Positions 10,893 through 22,254 of a stretch of DNA of 56,598 bases are shown here, piece by piece (within the stretch, counting starts at the first letter, position 1; each line of letters opens with the position of its first letter). This stretch comes from Chara braunii (taxonomy: Eukaryota > Streptophyta > Charophyceae > Charales > Characeae), in NCBI GenBank assembly GCA_003427395.1, contig BFEA01000633.1:61155-117752 (forward strand), given 5' to 3'. The notes below the pieces were generated by a model, which was not told the origin of the DNA, did no database searches, and worked only from the letters and a program-made list of their open reading frames with translations. A program made the translations under genes and the position numbers.

Positions 10893-11282
10893 TATGTACT
10901 CAGGATATTTGGAGGACCTCCGTGTTCAAGACGACCCCACCCCTGTACAACAAAAGAAAACCACCACAGGACCTCTCCGACCATAGGACCCTGATTTCGC
11001 GTGGTTATGTGCACTCAGGTGCGGTTGTGATACTGGAAAACAAAACGACTGCGACATTCTAGCTTAACACCCCCGCACTTCGCAAAGGAAAACTACCACA
11101 ACTCACAGAAGCCAAAGGCCAGCAGTCCCCGAAGTTCGGACTGCGGCGGACTTTTCAACACACCAGCCCCACTGAGACTGACCACATCACGCATCGACAA
11201 AGGAAGTTCGGATCCCGGCGGACTAAAACCAACACTATTCCCGAGAAGGGAAAACCGTCAGTCCATGTACTTGGCCACTTCC

Positions 11283-14200
11283 TTAGCCCCTTGGCCACTT
11301 CCTCAGCCGGGGCAGATCCTTCCTTGGATGGAGTGTAAGTTTGTCGAGGAACTTTTCGCAGCCCTCGACCAGCAACCCGACCGAGTGACAGATAAGCTGA
11401 CGAGATATATTAGGAAGGGCTAGTGGCTGCGGTATGGCGGCATCCGGAACTTCCCGTATCGACAGACAGTGTGGACAGTCGTCGTGTGCACAGCGCGGAC
11501 TGTAATCCGACGACATCCGGACGCGCAGGCAGTGTGGCGTTCTTCACAGCTTACCAGTCTGTTTCTCTCTCCGCTCCTTCGATGGACAATTTGGCGCGGG
11601 CAAAGCGAGCACATCGAGAGCTTGACCGCCGACCCTCAAGTTTTTTGGGGACGTGACATGTTGTCGTCCCCTGACCTCGCCTTCGTCTCCGGCGGCAAGG
11701 GTGGCCGGCAGGACCAGAGACTTCGGCGGCGACGAAGCGACGACAGCTGCAACGGGAGACGTGACGTTGCCAGTTTCGTCGTTGTTAGGCGTTGTGGACG
11801 GACGGGCAGACATGTTGTGGTCGCCGAGGATACCGTCGATAACTTCGTCGATGCTTATACGCCGACTTGTTCTAGACGGGCCGATAGCGACGGATGCCTC
11901 GTCGAAGCGGTGTTGCAAGTCAACAGCAGACGTCAGTGGTCGGACTGCATAATCTTCAGGCTATCCGGAAAGGCTGCTAACGACCTGTGTCTCCATCTCT
12001 ATTGTCGTGGCATCGTCGTCGACATCATCCTCGTGATGCTCTCTGTACAGTTGTCCGAACTCGTCAGACGACTCTCCAGATCCGGCATCGTCCTCACTGT
12101 GCTCCACCTCGTCGTCTCCAGATCCGACACCCTCCCTTCCTCCAAGCAAATTAAGTACCTCCGTTTCTCCCACTTCCTCCCCTTCCTCCTCTTCTTCCCC
12201 TTCTTCCTCCCCTTCTTTCTCCCCTTCTAGCGCTCCCCTCCGTTCCTCCATTTTCTCCCCTACTTCCCTTCCACGAAACTCATCCCCTTCAGCGGTACCC
12301 GTGCTGAATCCCGAGGACCGCCCTTCCGTCTCCGTGCACGCTGCCCCTCTCAACGGCACGACAATCCCTGGCCGATACCCCCCGCCCGAAGAAGTTCGGA
12401 TCTCGGCGGACTTCGTCGTCTCCGTGTCGCCGGACCCTGTACCTGCAGCCTCTCGCTGCAATCCTTGCGGTCGTCGCTCCTGCTCAGGCAACACCTTTCC
12501 CATGTTTCCGTCCCGCGCCGCAATGCTGCCAATTTCGGGATCCTTGCTTGGCTCCCCCGACCCCGAGCGGCTTTGCATTCCGGACCGCTCTCGGGGCTCC
12601 TCAGCGGACGTAGTTCGGATCCCGGCAGACTTCAACTTTCCGCCGGAGCGACTGCCCAGAGCAAGCAAAGCTGCCAACGTGTCCCTCGCTGAGCCCACGA
12701 ACGAAGTCGGGAGGTCGGCGGACTGTGTCGTATGATCCGGGCAGGTGCCTGTCGACGGAGGCCGGTTGACGGCGAAACTCGCCACCCCGCCGCTGCCTCC
12801 CGGTGTCATGTTGCGGTTGTGAGACCCCCTCTCCCTACTGCTCGAGATTCCTTTGCCACCCCCCGCGCCACCACCCCCATCCCCTCCACTTCCTGGTGCC
12901 CCCCCCCCGGAACTACCGTCCGGGCCACTGGGAGGGGGCACTTTCCAGTCCACCATGCCCTTCGACGGACTCGTGTCAAGGTCGTAGTAGTCCTCCGTCA
13001 ATTCCAACCAGCACTTGTCCTGAAGCTCGTCGAACAGTCGATCGACTGTGGAAATGAGGGACAGGTTGCCGGGTGCAAAGGTGTCATTCTCGGCCGTCAC
13101 TTTCTGGAGGACCTAAATCCTCGCGAGGTGCAGGAAGTTGGACTTCAACTCGCGCGGGAATGACGCCCATCCCGCGCCCGGGATTGCGACGGCCATGACC
13201 CACTCACCCTTTCGTATCGCTGGCTGGACGACTCCCGGATGCCACACCATGTCATGGCTCCATTCCAGCTCAGGCGAATGACGTTGTGGCTCAAGCAGGA
13301 AGTGGATGTGGTCATCCTGCCAAGATGGATGATCGGGCGGGATGTCGGACCCGGGACGCAAGGTGGGTGGGGGGCTGGCCGGAGCTCTGAGTCTCTCCAT
13401 CAACTTCATCGGCGTGGTGCCCGGCAGCGGTTTGGCCGACAGTGACACGAGGGCTGCAGCGCTCGGTGAAGGACCGGCCGACAACGACCCTCTGTCGTGG
13501 TCCGCCGGAGGTGGGTTGTACTGTAGATCAATGCTCTCTGTGTCGCTCTCCTCCTCCTTCGCGTTGGCGACAAACCCCACACCTCTGGCTTTCTCGTCAT
13601 CAGTGGAGATCAGGGAAGCGTAACTGGCTAACTTCAACTGCTCCTCAGACTCCACGAAGTACAGCGACTGCAGCCTATCGAGAAACGTCTTCGCGTTCAT
13701 GCGGGAGGCGAAGTGGTAGTTGTCGAGCAGTGCGAACATGTGGTCCTTCCGGCGGACGTACTTGGCCTCAGAGTCCTTCCTCGACCGCGTTTGAAGGAAC
13801 AAGAAATCGTATATCTTGTTCCTCTTCCTCTCGCTCAGCTTGAACAACACATCCGTCTTGTTGCTCCACTCCTTATCCCGTGTTGGCTTCACGACCATGA
13901 ACTCACAATTGTGCCCGCCCGAATTGACCTCGCTTTTCACCACCTGCATCGTGAATTGCAAGAGCTCGACATTCCCTTCCATCGTGACAACGTGCCGGCC
14001 GGCCTTAAGAAGATCCCAGACGCTTCGCGCGTGCGGTTTCCCAAGGAACACGACACCCTCTCCCTTCTTGCCAAGGAAATCAAGTAGACCGACGAATTGT
14101 GTCGGATTGCGTTCCATATCCCCGTAGACACTGCCTTGTCGTTCCGGTGCCACCAGCGACCAATCGCAAGGCACAAAGGGAATCTCGGACACATCCGTCT

Positions 14201-16902
14201 GGGTGACCCTCTGAGGCAATCGCACCGTAGCAGTGGCACCCCTGGGCAGGTTTGCCTCGTAGACCACGGACGTGTTGGCGCACAGATCGTCACCCTTGAA
14301 GAGGATGTACATGCGGTCTTCCTCCGTGTACAAATTGTTCCCAATGGGGAAACTTTTCTTTTGCTGAACTCTCCTCACCCACTTCCCTTCCAACAGCTTG
14401 ACGAAAGAAAGATGGTGCATGCTGGCGAGAAACATGAGGTTGTGCTGCCGCGGCACGAAAACAACGAGAGTCCAATGTGACGGACACCACGTCTGAAGAT
14501 AGGAATCCAATGTCTCCCACGTTCGTTAACGAACGGCGCGATGGATGTCACGTCCCCCGTGTCTTTCCATTTAATGTGAACAATGTCTTCGGCAAGTGCG
14601 ACCTCCCGGCTCTTCAGTCTGCTCCCATTCAACACGGAGAGAACCTTGTTTCTCCAGTTGACGGACAACTTCTTGTGTCCCACCAACTTCTCCGTCACCT
14701 CAATCGAGTTGTCCTGGTCGCAACCCATGTACGGCGGGCAGTCCTTGAACAGCGCCGAGTCTGAAACGTGTTTCCTGCTGTTATCCCACAACTCGGCATC
14801 CAATCCCTGACTTTCAAACTTCCTGAACACTGCAGACCTCGATTTCAGGAAAGGGTACCTTTGGATCCAATCCGCGTCCGGCCTCTTCTCGTGTTTGAAC
14901 TAGTAGTAATTGCACAACCGGACCAGCACGAGGTCGCACTTCACCAGCTGCACCATGTCCTGCATGCTGAGCTTCCCCAACTTCGCCAACGAAGGGGAGC
15001 CGACCTGGACCCAAACGACCTCGCAAGCAAGCACCTTCTTTAGAACTCGATACTTCTCATTGTCCCTGAGTGATTCCATTGCTTTCCAACAATGTGTGTA
15101 CGGGGCGGACACTTGCACGAACCAATCGCCCTCCTCTTTCTCCTTTTTGCCTTTCTTATTCGGTGGGTCCACGGGGACGTTGTACACCACCTCAGTTCTG
15201 CCCAACTTGTCGTTGTGGATGTAAGCGACCCCAGGCTTGACGTTTTTTACCTTCTTTTTTTTCACGATCCATTTCGCTCCGTCGTGGCTCAGCAATCTAC
15301 CCGTCTCCCATTTTTCGAAAAATTCCAAGGCCAGTTTCCAGACATTTTCTTCGGCCATCACGAGAGGGAAATAAGAACGCAGGGCAACATTTTGCTTCTT
15401 AAGGGCCTCCTCTTCCTTTTGATCCGCGAGAATCCACAAGCTGTTGTGAGGCGCCTTATGGAGCGCCGTTGTACAAAACTTACGCCAAGCCCGGACCTGA
15501 TCTTGTTTCCCGCTAGGGTTCCCCATCACAACTCTCGAGCAGCCGTCATGCTTCCACTGCCACTGAATATCTTTCATAGACAGCTTCAACTGTTTGGGAG
15601 GTGCCTTCAGGTCCTTCTTATTGTCCTGTGAACTAACAAGAAAATACCCTTCGAAGTCGTCGTCCGAAAAGTAAAGCATTCGCGCCGGCCACTGCTCGAA
15701 ATTGTACTTCTTGGCCACCTCGCTCCCGAGCAGCGACCGGGCTGCAGCCGCGTTGTGCTGCACGCACACCTCGTAGTGTCCTTCCACTCCTTCGGCTTCA
15801 GACGTTGAGCCTTGGTCCCGGGAGTTGGTTTTTGTGCGAGCTTGAAGATCGGCAACTGGTACGTCTGATCTTTATTTTCGAACGCATACTGCATTGCTTC
15901 TTTTATCATTCTCACGAGGACAGGATCCAGCGATCGCTGGTTGTAAAGATCCTCCCACACCCCGAGGTCGACGATCTGAGCCGGGCTAATCTCAAACTCC
16001 CGCCTTGTCCTGACGCCGTCCTTGTACTCCAGGAAGTACTTGGCGTCCACGTCGATGGCAGGCCTTGTCGTGGAAGGTCCTGACGCAGGTTGTTTCTGTT
16101 TTGAAGCCAGACGTTTGCTACCCAGGTGGTCCTCTTCCACCCCCCTTCCCTTCCGTTTTTCTCCCGTAGTCTTCGGGGTGCTCGTCTTCTGTTTCTTCGA
16201 AGAGCCTACCACGTCCTCTTGACAATCTCCCCTCCTTTTTTGGGGAGTCCCCTGCGCTCCCTCACCGCCCACGGCCTTGTCGTCCGCGCCATGGCCCTCG
16301 CCGGGCTCCAAGTCGGACCCACACTTGACTGCCTCTTCTCCCGGATCTGCTACGACCTCTTGTCGTACCCCAGGTATGGACAGCAAAACAGGTCTCTTTC
16401 CCTCGACGCCAGAAACGGCGGACGCAGTGTCGCCTCATCTTCGCTGTCGTCAAACTGACCTCTGGCATCCTCCCGCTACACATATGTAGCCTCACCGGAA
16501 CCCAGATCCCCCCCTTCCCCCGCTGCCCCACTCGACTCACAACCGCCGCACAGCTGCAAAGGCGTTGACAGTTCCAGGTCGGGGCCGACTTCGCAAGGGA
16601 CGTCGAGGGCGATGTCCTTCTCATCCAACAAGTCGAAAAACTCAAAACCCAAAACAAACCCGCCCTGCCGCCGGAGGTTGTTGTAGAACGGGGTGTTCGC
16701 AGCACCCGCTCCGAACCCCTCGAACAGACACATGTCGAGAACCGCCCCCTTGGCACCGGCGACGACGTTCCCCTTGGAACCGTACACATTTTTCATGTAG
16801 AACAACCGACGACTGCCTTTCGCATTCTCCCACCGCAAGACAACCCCCAGAACCCTGCGGCGCTTGTTGGCTTCGACGAAGATTACAGGACCACACGGCT
16901 AT
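11283..16902 (-). pseudogene. Long broken gene with amino-methyltransferase-like fold
   Basis: One protein of at least 1,800 codons can be followed on the minus strand through four frame segments: 16902 to ~16430, ~16430 to 15785, 15785 to ~14530, and 14530 to 11283. Breaks are three frameshifts (about 16430, 15785, 14530) and five in-frame stops: TAG at 16478, 14902, 13115 and 11963, TGA at 11546. The N-terminal part has an NKRRRVLGVVLRWENAKGS block. The centre is rich in Lys and Trp. A beta-class methyltransferase-like core lies at about 14.75-13.9 kb. The C-terminal third is Gly/Ser-rich then acidic and likely disordered. A frame at 17142-16921 (VYDLEVVVGPHKVEMVPRL) may be a further N-terminal part. 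Neighbours on the same strand are the 396-codon gene upstream and the Ulp1 relic downstream, so it looks like part of a large mobile element. Confidence 0.65.
13800..14760 (-). pseudogene. Beta-class amino-MTase-like domain within the long gene
   Basis: The order of elements fits N6A/N4C DNA methyltransferases of the beta class (motif IV first, motif I last). Near 14743-14729 is DCPPY, a possible motif IV (DPPY). At 14480-14440 is HWTLVVFVPRQHNLMFL, like the strand after motif V-VII. At 14100-13950 is ERNPTQFVGLLDFLGKKG, like motif X, then VVFLGKPHARSVWDLLKAGR and HVVTMEGNVELLQF, like motif I (F-x-G-x-G ... GR ... E). The second Gly of the F-x-G-x-G loop is not present, so S-adenosylmethionine binding is doubtful. 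An alternative motif IV position is EDIVHIKWKDTG near 14590, which would be fully degenerate. The assignment rests on pattern recognition only. Confidence 0.45.
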
Positions 16903-17539
16903 TGAACTGGGTTCGAAGCATCACCACAGCACCAGTCGAGGAACCATTTCGACCTTGTGTGGTCCGACCACGACCTCGAGGTCATAGACGAACGTTTTGT
17001 GGAATCTTTCCCTTATCCCATCCCGGAGGTCGCTGCAGGCTCCCCCTCGCCCCTCGCCAAGACATCTTGTCTGCGGACAACAACGGAAAACAAATGAACC
17101 ACAAAAGAGCGTCATGTTGCAGACAAAACACAACGCAGGCAAAAAACACGGGCAGCAAACATTGCGGCCAACCGTTCCGGGACCTTGAAGTTCGGATCCC
17201 GGCGAACTTTGTACGCGAAGACCTTTAATGACCTCTTACCTGCAACGAGATCAATCTTTAAAAAGGGACACACATCATGCGGTCGGGCGACAACCACATT
17301 GGTGTTTCCGAAATACAGATGCCGACCACATGGGGAATGAACGGGAGGTCATGCGCGAAGCTCGCATTGAACGGGGCGGTGTCCTCCGCTAAGCACTGGA
17401 AACACGGACAGGCTAGCACACGAAGTCCGCTAGGGTCCCGACTAAAAGACGGTGCGACAGAAAGAGAGAAACAGCCAGCCCATGTAGCCGGCGTTCCAGA
17501 ACCGGGCTCGAGCGAACATACTTTGCAACTGCATTTGAT

Positions 17540-18075
17540 CAAAACCAGAAGTCGGAGACGGACTCTCCCGGTAGCCGGGCGGGTTGTGCGAACCACCGGA
17601 CGGGCATGTCCGAAGACAAACCAACGCACCTCCCGAAAAGTGAAGTTCGTCGGGATCCGGACTTCAGGACAATGCGACAGGCAAAGACGGCGTCAGAGAC
17701 ACAAGGTCCGTGCACTCAACCGCGACCTGGAAATGCCACGCAGAAACGAGAGGCCGGTTGAGAAGGAGAAGTTCGCCGAAATCCGGACTTCTTCTGATAT
17801 GCGTAGCAGCCGTGACAACATTGTATGGGTCCCTGGCGGGACAAAACGACACGTGCAGAACAGGGCGGAGAGGAGCTAATTGGTCGTTCAAACTTTTCGA
17901 AGGTCGCGGCCTCAAGCAAGACCGTGGTTGTGGTGCCCGACGGTTCTTGCGGTCTGCCCGATGCCAGCAGTACGAAAGACAAACCAACGCACATCCCAAA
18001 AAGCGAAGTTCGCCGGGATCCGAACTTCGCCGCGGCGCGACATGGAAGGAGACGGCGTCAGAGATAGACCTCCAA
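17540..18075. repeat. Duplicated ~100-bp segment containing type A motifs
   Basis: The segment GAAGACAAACCAACGCACCT, a type A motif, then AAGACGGCGTCAGAGA occurs at about 17616-17702 and again at 17976-18066. Between them lies another type A copy (17769). No coding function is evident in this spacer between the two large minus-strand genes. Confidence 0.7.
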
Positions 18076-18241
18076 CATGATTTTGGGTGGTTGTTGAAAT
18101 GTTCGACGATCAAGGATTTGCACGACAAGTGCATGGTGTAGCGTCTACTAGCAATTGTTGCCTCTCACACCTCCCTCCACTGCTACACATCTAATATTGT
18201 AGGCAGCAAAACGGCATCTCATACCTCTCCCTTTTTTTCCC

Positions 18242-19432
18242 TTAAACAGCAGGTCTGACTACCAGTTCAGACGAGCCAACATTCGGGGTTCCCCTGGGAC
18301 GACGTCGCGAACCGAAGCCATACAAAGCATTCATTGATGATCCGTATACGTGAATCTGTGGTTCGTCGACCGATGCCCTCTCCAAAAAGACGGACATGTA
18401 TTTCATCCTAACAAACACTCTCGGTCGTGCTAAGGAATTCCCTATACAGTCCCGTATGCCGGACACTTTCTCCTCGACCTCACGATGCAACAAAAAGTTT
18501 TGGACCCGCCTTGCTATCACTAAATTGCGCCAACCATCTGGACGCATAGGCCCACTCGTCCGCACGAATTCGGACCCCTCAATCACAACCTCGTTCCGTG
18601 ACACAAGCACAACTGCATCGACGAGGTTCCTGCTCTTGTTCGAAGCAGCGATACATAGAACTCTGGCGTAATCAGTCCCCAACACAGTCAATCGCACACA
18701 ACAGTATGACACAGCTTGTGGAGAATTCCCGGGGCACCGGAGCGGGTACTGCTTTAGGAACGAGCAGTGACGAGCGCAGTCCACCAACTCTTGCGTCCGA
18801 GACTCTCCCCAAGTTCGTGGCGACGACCTGACGTAGTGGCACTCGAGGCGGCTGAAATGGCGGCTAATGCAGCCAAGTGCTCTGCGCATATGGTTCAGGA
18901 ACTTGTGTCCGAGGACAGCGTCAGACACCGGGATGAGGTTCCCGAACTCCAACATGTTGGCGAACTTGTACTGGCTCGCCCATGGACAACGACTCTCCAT
19001 CGTGGCCCAATTCCCATCGCACCACTCGTCAATATGCAGTCTCATGCACGGGACGACGGTCATCCAGGGGTCCTCGTCGAAGTCCTCTACGGTTGCTCCG
19101 TGGATCGTAGTCACACCGTTAAAATACCGCACGGATCTCGCGCAAGGACGAATTGGTTCTGCCATGCGAATGTGTGTCTCGGGACTCATCATCTGTGGTG
19201 TCAAGAACATCGACTCCATGATTCGTCGTGTCAAGAAGGTCGCCTCCATTACGCACCCTACACACCACGCGCACATACCAAACGAGACACACAGGCATGG
19301 AGACACTCGTAAACACGTCGTGTTCCGCGATCTGCGAGCTATGGCATTAAACGGAGCGCACGCTAGAAGATCTGAATCCGGGTGGTCGACTTGGTTGGTG
19401 TTCACTTCTACCGGCCAGTGGGCCAGCCGCAA
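18242..19432 (-). CDS. Conserved mobile-element protein of unknown family (DPWM..VVP protein)
   Basis: This is the longest uninterrupted recognisable frame on this strand, up to 396 codons. Initiation may be internal, for example the ATG codons at 19249, 19192 or 19165, because similarity to its relative starts near residue 97. Conserved blocks shared with 32683-33545 are DPWMTVVP, CPW..QYKF, RSSPRTW, SYCCVRLTVLGTDYARVLC with SNKSRNLVDAVVLVS, FVRMKYMSVF, and near the C-terminus GSSMNALYGFGS. Several Cys and His are conserved, so metal binding is possible. I do not recognise a named domain. Its relative follows a DUF7869 transposase directly, which suggests an accessory protein of that transposon type. 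Type A motifs flank it. Confidence 0.7.
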   Translation of the reverse strand: MRLAHWPVEVNTNQVDHPDSDLLACAPFNAIARRSRNTTCLRVSPCLCVSFGMCAWCVGCVMEATFLTRRIMESMFLTPQMMSPETHIRMAEPIRPCARSVRYFNGVTTIHGATVEDFDEDPWMTVVPCMRLHIDEWCDGNWATMESRCPWASQYKFANMLEFGNLIPVSDAVLGHKFLNHMRRALGCISRHFSRLECHYVRSSPRTWGESRTQELVDCARHCSFLKQYPLRCPGNSPQAVSYCCVRLTVLGTDYARVLCIAASNKSRNLVDAVVLVSRNEVVIEGSEFVRTSGPMRPDGWRNLVIARRVQNFLLHREVEEKVSGIRDCIGNSLARPRVFVRMKYMSVFLERASVDEPQIHVYGSSMNALYGFGSRRRPRGTPNVGSSELVVRPAV

Positions 19433-20684
19433 ACATGTCCCACGAGAGGCGGGAACGTCATGTCCGGCGTGATCCGAACTTCGCGAGACTGCGCGGGAGA
19501 GACAAAGGTGTCTCTAAAACTCGCCGTCTTGAACTTTTTTGAAGTTCGGATCTCGGCGGACATGACATTTTCACTTATCCAAAGTTGTGGCAATCCACCA
19601 GGCGCTAGAAACTCCATAGTCTGAACCCACACCACCAGGGATTTGAAGCACGCCTTTGTCCGAACTTAACGGCCGCACGACGAACAGTGCACGAGAAGTT
19701 CGGATCTTAGCGGACTTCGCATTTTATCGAATCCGAAGTCCGCCCGGGTTCGAAATTGACGAGTGTCCAAGGAACCGTGCACGGAAGGTTCGGATCCACA
19801 GCCCAGCAGGCGAGCCGGAAACATGAATCGTGAAAGGACAAAATCTCAAGTTCGCTGATATCCCAGCGGACTTCAAGTGTTTAAGAGTCCGAGGTTATGG
19901 CGATCCCCCCCCAGGCGCCCAAGTCCGCACTCTTAACCCAAACAATGCTAAAAGCGAAGTTCGCCGGGATCCGAACTTGACGTGTGTGCGAGGGAACGTG
20001 CAGGAAAAGTCCGGATCTCAGCGGACTTCGCATTTTCACCAAACCGAAGTTCACCGAGGTCCGGACTTGACGACTGTACCAGGGACCTTGCAAGCGAGGT
20101 TCGGATCCAGAACCCTGCAGGCGGGCCGCAAACCTGTCTTCCGAAAGGCGGGAACATGAAGTTCGCCAGGATCCGAACTTGGCGAAATTGCGTGGGAGAG
20201 AAACACCTCTTTGCGAAACTCACCGTCCGACAATTTCTTGAAGTTCGGATCCCGGCGAACTTCGAATTCCTGCACATCCTCGGTTGTGGTTGTGGGGCGG
20301 GGTTGCGAAACGTGTTCGAAAAGGTGCACAAGCTCGTCGGAATGGGAACTTCTTCCGGTGTTCGATTGCACGATCAGTTCAGTTTGATTGCTCGATCAGT
20401 TCGCCAAAGTTCGACGTCCGACGAGGTTCGACGCCCGCCGAGGTTTGATGTGAAGCCAGGTTACATGCCCAACATAGTTCGATGTTATACAAGGTTCGAT
20501 GACCAACAACATTGTGTGATCCGTTCGCGGGCACATGATTAATTGCCTTGTGGATTCTCCACGACGAATGGATTTGTCGCAGATCGGTCGCTCGATGCCG
20601 CTGCTTCCAACATCTGCAGATTGATGATCTGGTCGGTGAGCGACCGGTCTATCGAACTTGTTGGTAGTCTTCGACATAACACTC

Positions 20685-20826
20685 GATTGGTCAGGAGATC
20701 TGCCAGGATCAGCTGTTTGATTGGGTGCTCGGTTGGCGGTTGGTGTGCTGATAGATCAACCACTCGAACAACCGCCAACAGAGCACCCGATCAAACAAGT
20801 TATCGTGGCAGATCTCCTGACCAATC
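20685..20826. repeat. Long imperfect palindrome, ~58-bp arms
   Basis: The left arm begins GATTGGTCAGGAGATCTGCC at 20685 and ends CGGTTGGCGGTTG near 20741. The right arm runs from CAACCGCCAACAGAGCACCC at 20768 to GGCAGATCTCCTGACCAATC at 20826. The loop is about 26 bp. The arms match over most of their length with a few differences. It could be a foldback element end or a cruciform-forming site. Confidence 0.85.
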
Positions 20827-20839
20827 AACTCTTGTTTCG

Positions 20840-22010
20840 CCGACGGGTTGATTGTGCACGTGCACACGCAGACGCACAGACGCACGCACACGCACATCGC
20901 CTGTAGGAACACATAACAGGTCACGGTGCTAAAACAGCACTCGCACGGACACGCACACACACACAAACACGCACATCGCCGAGGTTTTGATGTTGCCATT
21001 GACACAAGCCAAACACACATGCGGTGGCAACGTCGGGACAGCCAACACGATCAATCGACCGATCGCGAGTAATCTGTTAGCGTTCCACGATCGGCCGGAT
21101 GGATGCGTTTGCGATCCCGATGTTGTCTCCTCGTGCACTGATTAATCATCCGTTAGGCGGGTCAGAGGCGATATTGTTGCGACAGCAATGAGCATCAATC
21201 ACCCGATAGCGAGTGTTCGGCTTATGTTTCGTGATGGGTCGGTTCATCGAGTGTACGTTGTAGACATTGTCACCACATGTTCGCGCAGAGATTTCTCTGC
21301 TGGTCGGTTGAATCGATCACGATTGACCTGATCGTGTTTCGCGATTGGTCGACGGATGCGTTCGCTGTGTCGACATTGCCACCGCCTGTTTTGATCGATC
21401 ATCCATTGGGCAGAACGGCGGATATGACAGTGGGACAACACAAAGGATCACATCGACTGTGGCAAGTGCTCAAGATGTGATTGTGTTTCGTGATTGGCCA
21501 CCACGTGTTCGATAAGACCTTTCGTGATTCGCCAGACAAGCACACGATTCTCCATGCGTTCAATGTGCGCAATCACACACACGCGCGCAAAAATGACGTG
21601 GAAACACCTTCGCACACATCTCCGCGCGTTAAATGTGCCCAATCACACACACACGCGCACAAATATGCACAGACAGGCACACGCACACACACAAACATAC
21701 GCGCCCGCACACGCCGCCCACACACACACACGCCTCTCAGATCCTGACACGCGCACGATCCTTCCTCGCGTGTGTGGCATACATGTCATACAACCACACA
21801 CACAATAAAACACGCCCTCGAATACACTAACACAAAAACAATCACACAGACACACACGCGCATGCACAAACACACACTAGCACACACACACACATACACA
21901 CACATCCACCCGCACACATGCAAACACGAACTCTTTCAATCTTCGCGAGCATATCAACAGAAAACCCACCCTCACTCGCATACAAACACACACACGTCCC
22001 GGCTGCGGCC
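20840..22010. repeat. CA-rich degenerate microsatellite DNA
   Basis: Runs of CACACACGCG and CACACACA fill 20855-20965 and 21575-22000. Between them are GATCGAT-rich spacers without a recognisable gene. The open frames are His/Thr-rich repeat translations. Confidence 0.8.
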
Positions 22011-22254
22011 GCACTCACCATGTGATACTGTCGAGTGGAGATTCGTGTGATCCGTGCCGTCAATCGAGACAGCAATCTGTCGACCTTTTGGCTTGTGCTT
22101 TTTGTTCGCGAGTGTGCTGCGTGGAGTGCTTTGTGTTTGCGAGGGCAGCGCGTGGAGTGGTGGGCGCCGGAAAGTATCGACACGCGACGTCGAATATGAC
22201 GTGGACAGCGACTTCGAAGGTGGAGGGAGATGCGAGGGCATGCGGGGTGCGTAA

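Noticed and set aside
11283-16902. TAG recoding as an amino acid codon
   Set aside because: The same genes also carry frameshifts, TGA and TAA stops, and the retrotransposon protease is dead, so decay explains the TAGs better.
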